From: Opitutia bacterium
Lineage (GTDB): Bacteria > Verrucomicrobiota > Verrucomicrobiae > Opitutales > Opitutaceae
Reading direction: 5' to 3'
Assembly (NCBI GenBank): GCA_947442255.1
Contig: CANEVO010000003.1
Coordinates: 53,306 to 117,305 of the forward strand
Length of the DNA stretch: 64,000 nucleotides
The notes beneath the pieces were generated by a model. It worked only from the letters and a program-made list of their open reading frames with translations, searched no databases and was not told the origin of the DNA. A program made the translations under genes and the position numbers. This document shows, piece after piece, positions 63,272 to 64,000 of this stretch (position 1 is its first letter; each line of letters opens with the position of its first letter).

Positions 63272-64000
63272 TCAGGGCGCGGCCGCCCGTCCGCCTTCGC
63301 CGGGCGGCAGGGCGAACGCCACATACGCGTCGCCGGACTTCGTGCCGATCTTGCCGCCGCCACACGCGATGACGACGTATTGCCGGCCGTCGACCTCGTA
63401 GGTGGATGGCGTCGCGTAGCCGCCCGCGGGCAGCGTGGTTTCCCAGAGCTGCTCGCCGGTCGCCGTGGAAAACGCGCGGAATTTTTCGTCCTTGGTGGCG
63501 GCGATGAACAGAACTCCCCCCGCCGTCACGACCGGCCCGCCGTAGTTTTCCGTGCCGGTCGGCGGTACGCCCTGCGCGGTGAGTTCCGGCAGTTCCCCGA
63601 GCGGCCGGCGCCAGAGATACTCGCCGGTGTTGAGGTCGATCGCGCTGAGCTGCCCCCATGGCGGCCGCAGCGCCGGGTAACCGTCCGGATCGAGAAACCG
63701 GTTGTAGCCCGTCGTCACATACGGACTCTTCCCCGCCACGCGCGGGGCCCGTTCGTCGCGCGCCGGCGCGGGATCGTCGGCGCCCGGAGTCGCCAGGTGC
63801 CGCGCCAGCGCCTGCCGGGAACGCTCGGGCAGAAATCCGAACGAGGGCATCACCCCGCGGCCCGTGCGCAACAGGGCCGCGATGTCCGCGGGCTGCAGCC
63901 GCGATCCGACATTCACGAGGCTCGGGATGTTCTGCGCCGCGTTGCCCTCGTAGTTCACGCCGTGGCACGACATGCAGAGCTGCGCGTAGAGCGACCGCGC
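63272..64000 (-). CDS. PQQ-dependent dehydrogenase with inserted cytochrome c (partial)
   Basis: 243 residues reaching the right edge with the frame still open, so only the C-terminal part is present. A haem motif CMSCH lies within the first dozen visible residues, followed by MPSFGF with a candidate axial Met. After a linker, propeller blades appear: WGQLSAIDLNTGEYLWRRPL, TENYGGPVVTAGGVLFIAAT and AFSTATGEQLWETTLPAGG, then QYVVIACGGGKIGTKSGDAY. This C-terminus is typical of membrane or periplasmic quinoprotein glucose/alcohol dehydrogenases of this kind. Confidence 0.85.
   Translation of the reverse strand, partial: ARSLYAQLCMSCHGVNYEGNAAQNIPSLVNVGSRLQPADIAALLRTGRGVMPSFGFLPERSRQALARHLATPGADDPAPARDERAPRVAGKSPYVTTGYNRFLDPDGYPALRPPWGQLSAIDLNTGEYLWRRPLGELPELTAQGVPPTGTENYGGPVVTAGGVLFIAATKDEKFRAFSTATGEQLWETTLPAGGYATPSTYEVDGRQYVVIACGGGKIGTKSGDAYVAFALPPGEGGRAAAP

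Overview
The window looks like a chromosomal segment of a high-GC member of the Verrucomicrobiota, most likely Opitutaceae. This is inferred from gene content: PVC-style secreted fusions of sugar-dehydrogenase propellers, cytochrome c, HEAT repeats and cupredoxin; several neutral-ceramidase-like paralogues; a DUF1080 protein; many Gfo/Idh/MocA oxidoreductases; and housekeeping genes of that type. No rRNA, tRNA, CRISPR array, prophage, transposase, restriction system or plasmid function was seen.

Layout. 1-9 kb is housekeeping: mnmA (cut by the left edge), a decayed FUSC-family gene, a LysE-type exporter, a TPR lipoprotein, the pilB-type ATPase with a MshEN-like partner that carries an in-frame amber codon, obg, msrA and ettA. 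9-12 kb is a divergent sugar-acid module (enolase-superfamily dehydratase and MFS transporter) flanked by copies of a palindromic element. 12-15.5 kb groups allantoinase, malate synthase and guanine deaminase, which together suggest purine use through glyoxylate. clpP and a xylose-isomerase-family gene follow.

17.5-31 kb is a secreted hydrolysis and oxidation island: three ceramidase-like proteins, a VanX-type dipeptidase, an SMP-30 lactonase translationally coupled to a CBM9/sugar-dehydrogenase/cytochrome c fusion, and a 1328-residue SGNH/dehydrogenase/HEAT/azurin-like fusion. 31-41 kb is a carbohydrate catabolism region: a tight four-gene operon (two Gfo/Idh/MocA, HpcH/HpaI aldolase, SDR), a minus-strand set (two small Cys/His-rich paralogues, a DapA-family lyase, a propeller glycosidase-like protein) and a plus-strand pair (SDR-like epimerase, second DapA-family lyase).

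41-64 kb mixes a TPR membrane protein with an apparent internal deletion, a BASS transporter coupled to a parallel beta-helix protein, Tat-exported NIPSNAP and PIG-L proteins, DUF1080, a fourth ceramidase-like gene, a Gfo/Idh/MocA gene, an esterase, a cytochrome c membrane protein, a large glycosidase-like protein, a subtilase, a VOC protein, a cache-HAMP sensor without output domain, a small lipoprotein, the fifth ceramidase-like gene, a frameshifted membrane gene, and the C-terminal part of a PQQ/cytochrome c dehydrogenase at the right edge.

The window reads as an oligotroph's tool kit for taking complex carbohydrates and lipids apart outside the cytoplasm, passing electrons to periplasmic cytochromes and copper proteins, and importing and splitting the resulting sugar acids. 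The strongest leads are the coupled dehydrogenase/lactonase island, the loss of the ceramidase nucleophile in all five paralogues, the amber codon next to pilB, and several genes with internal deletions.
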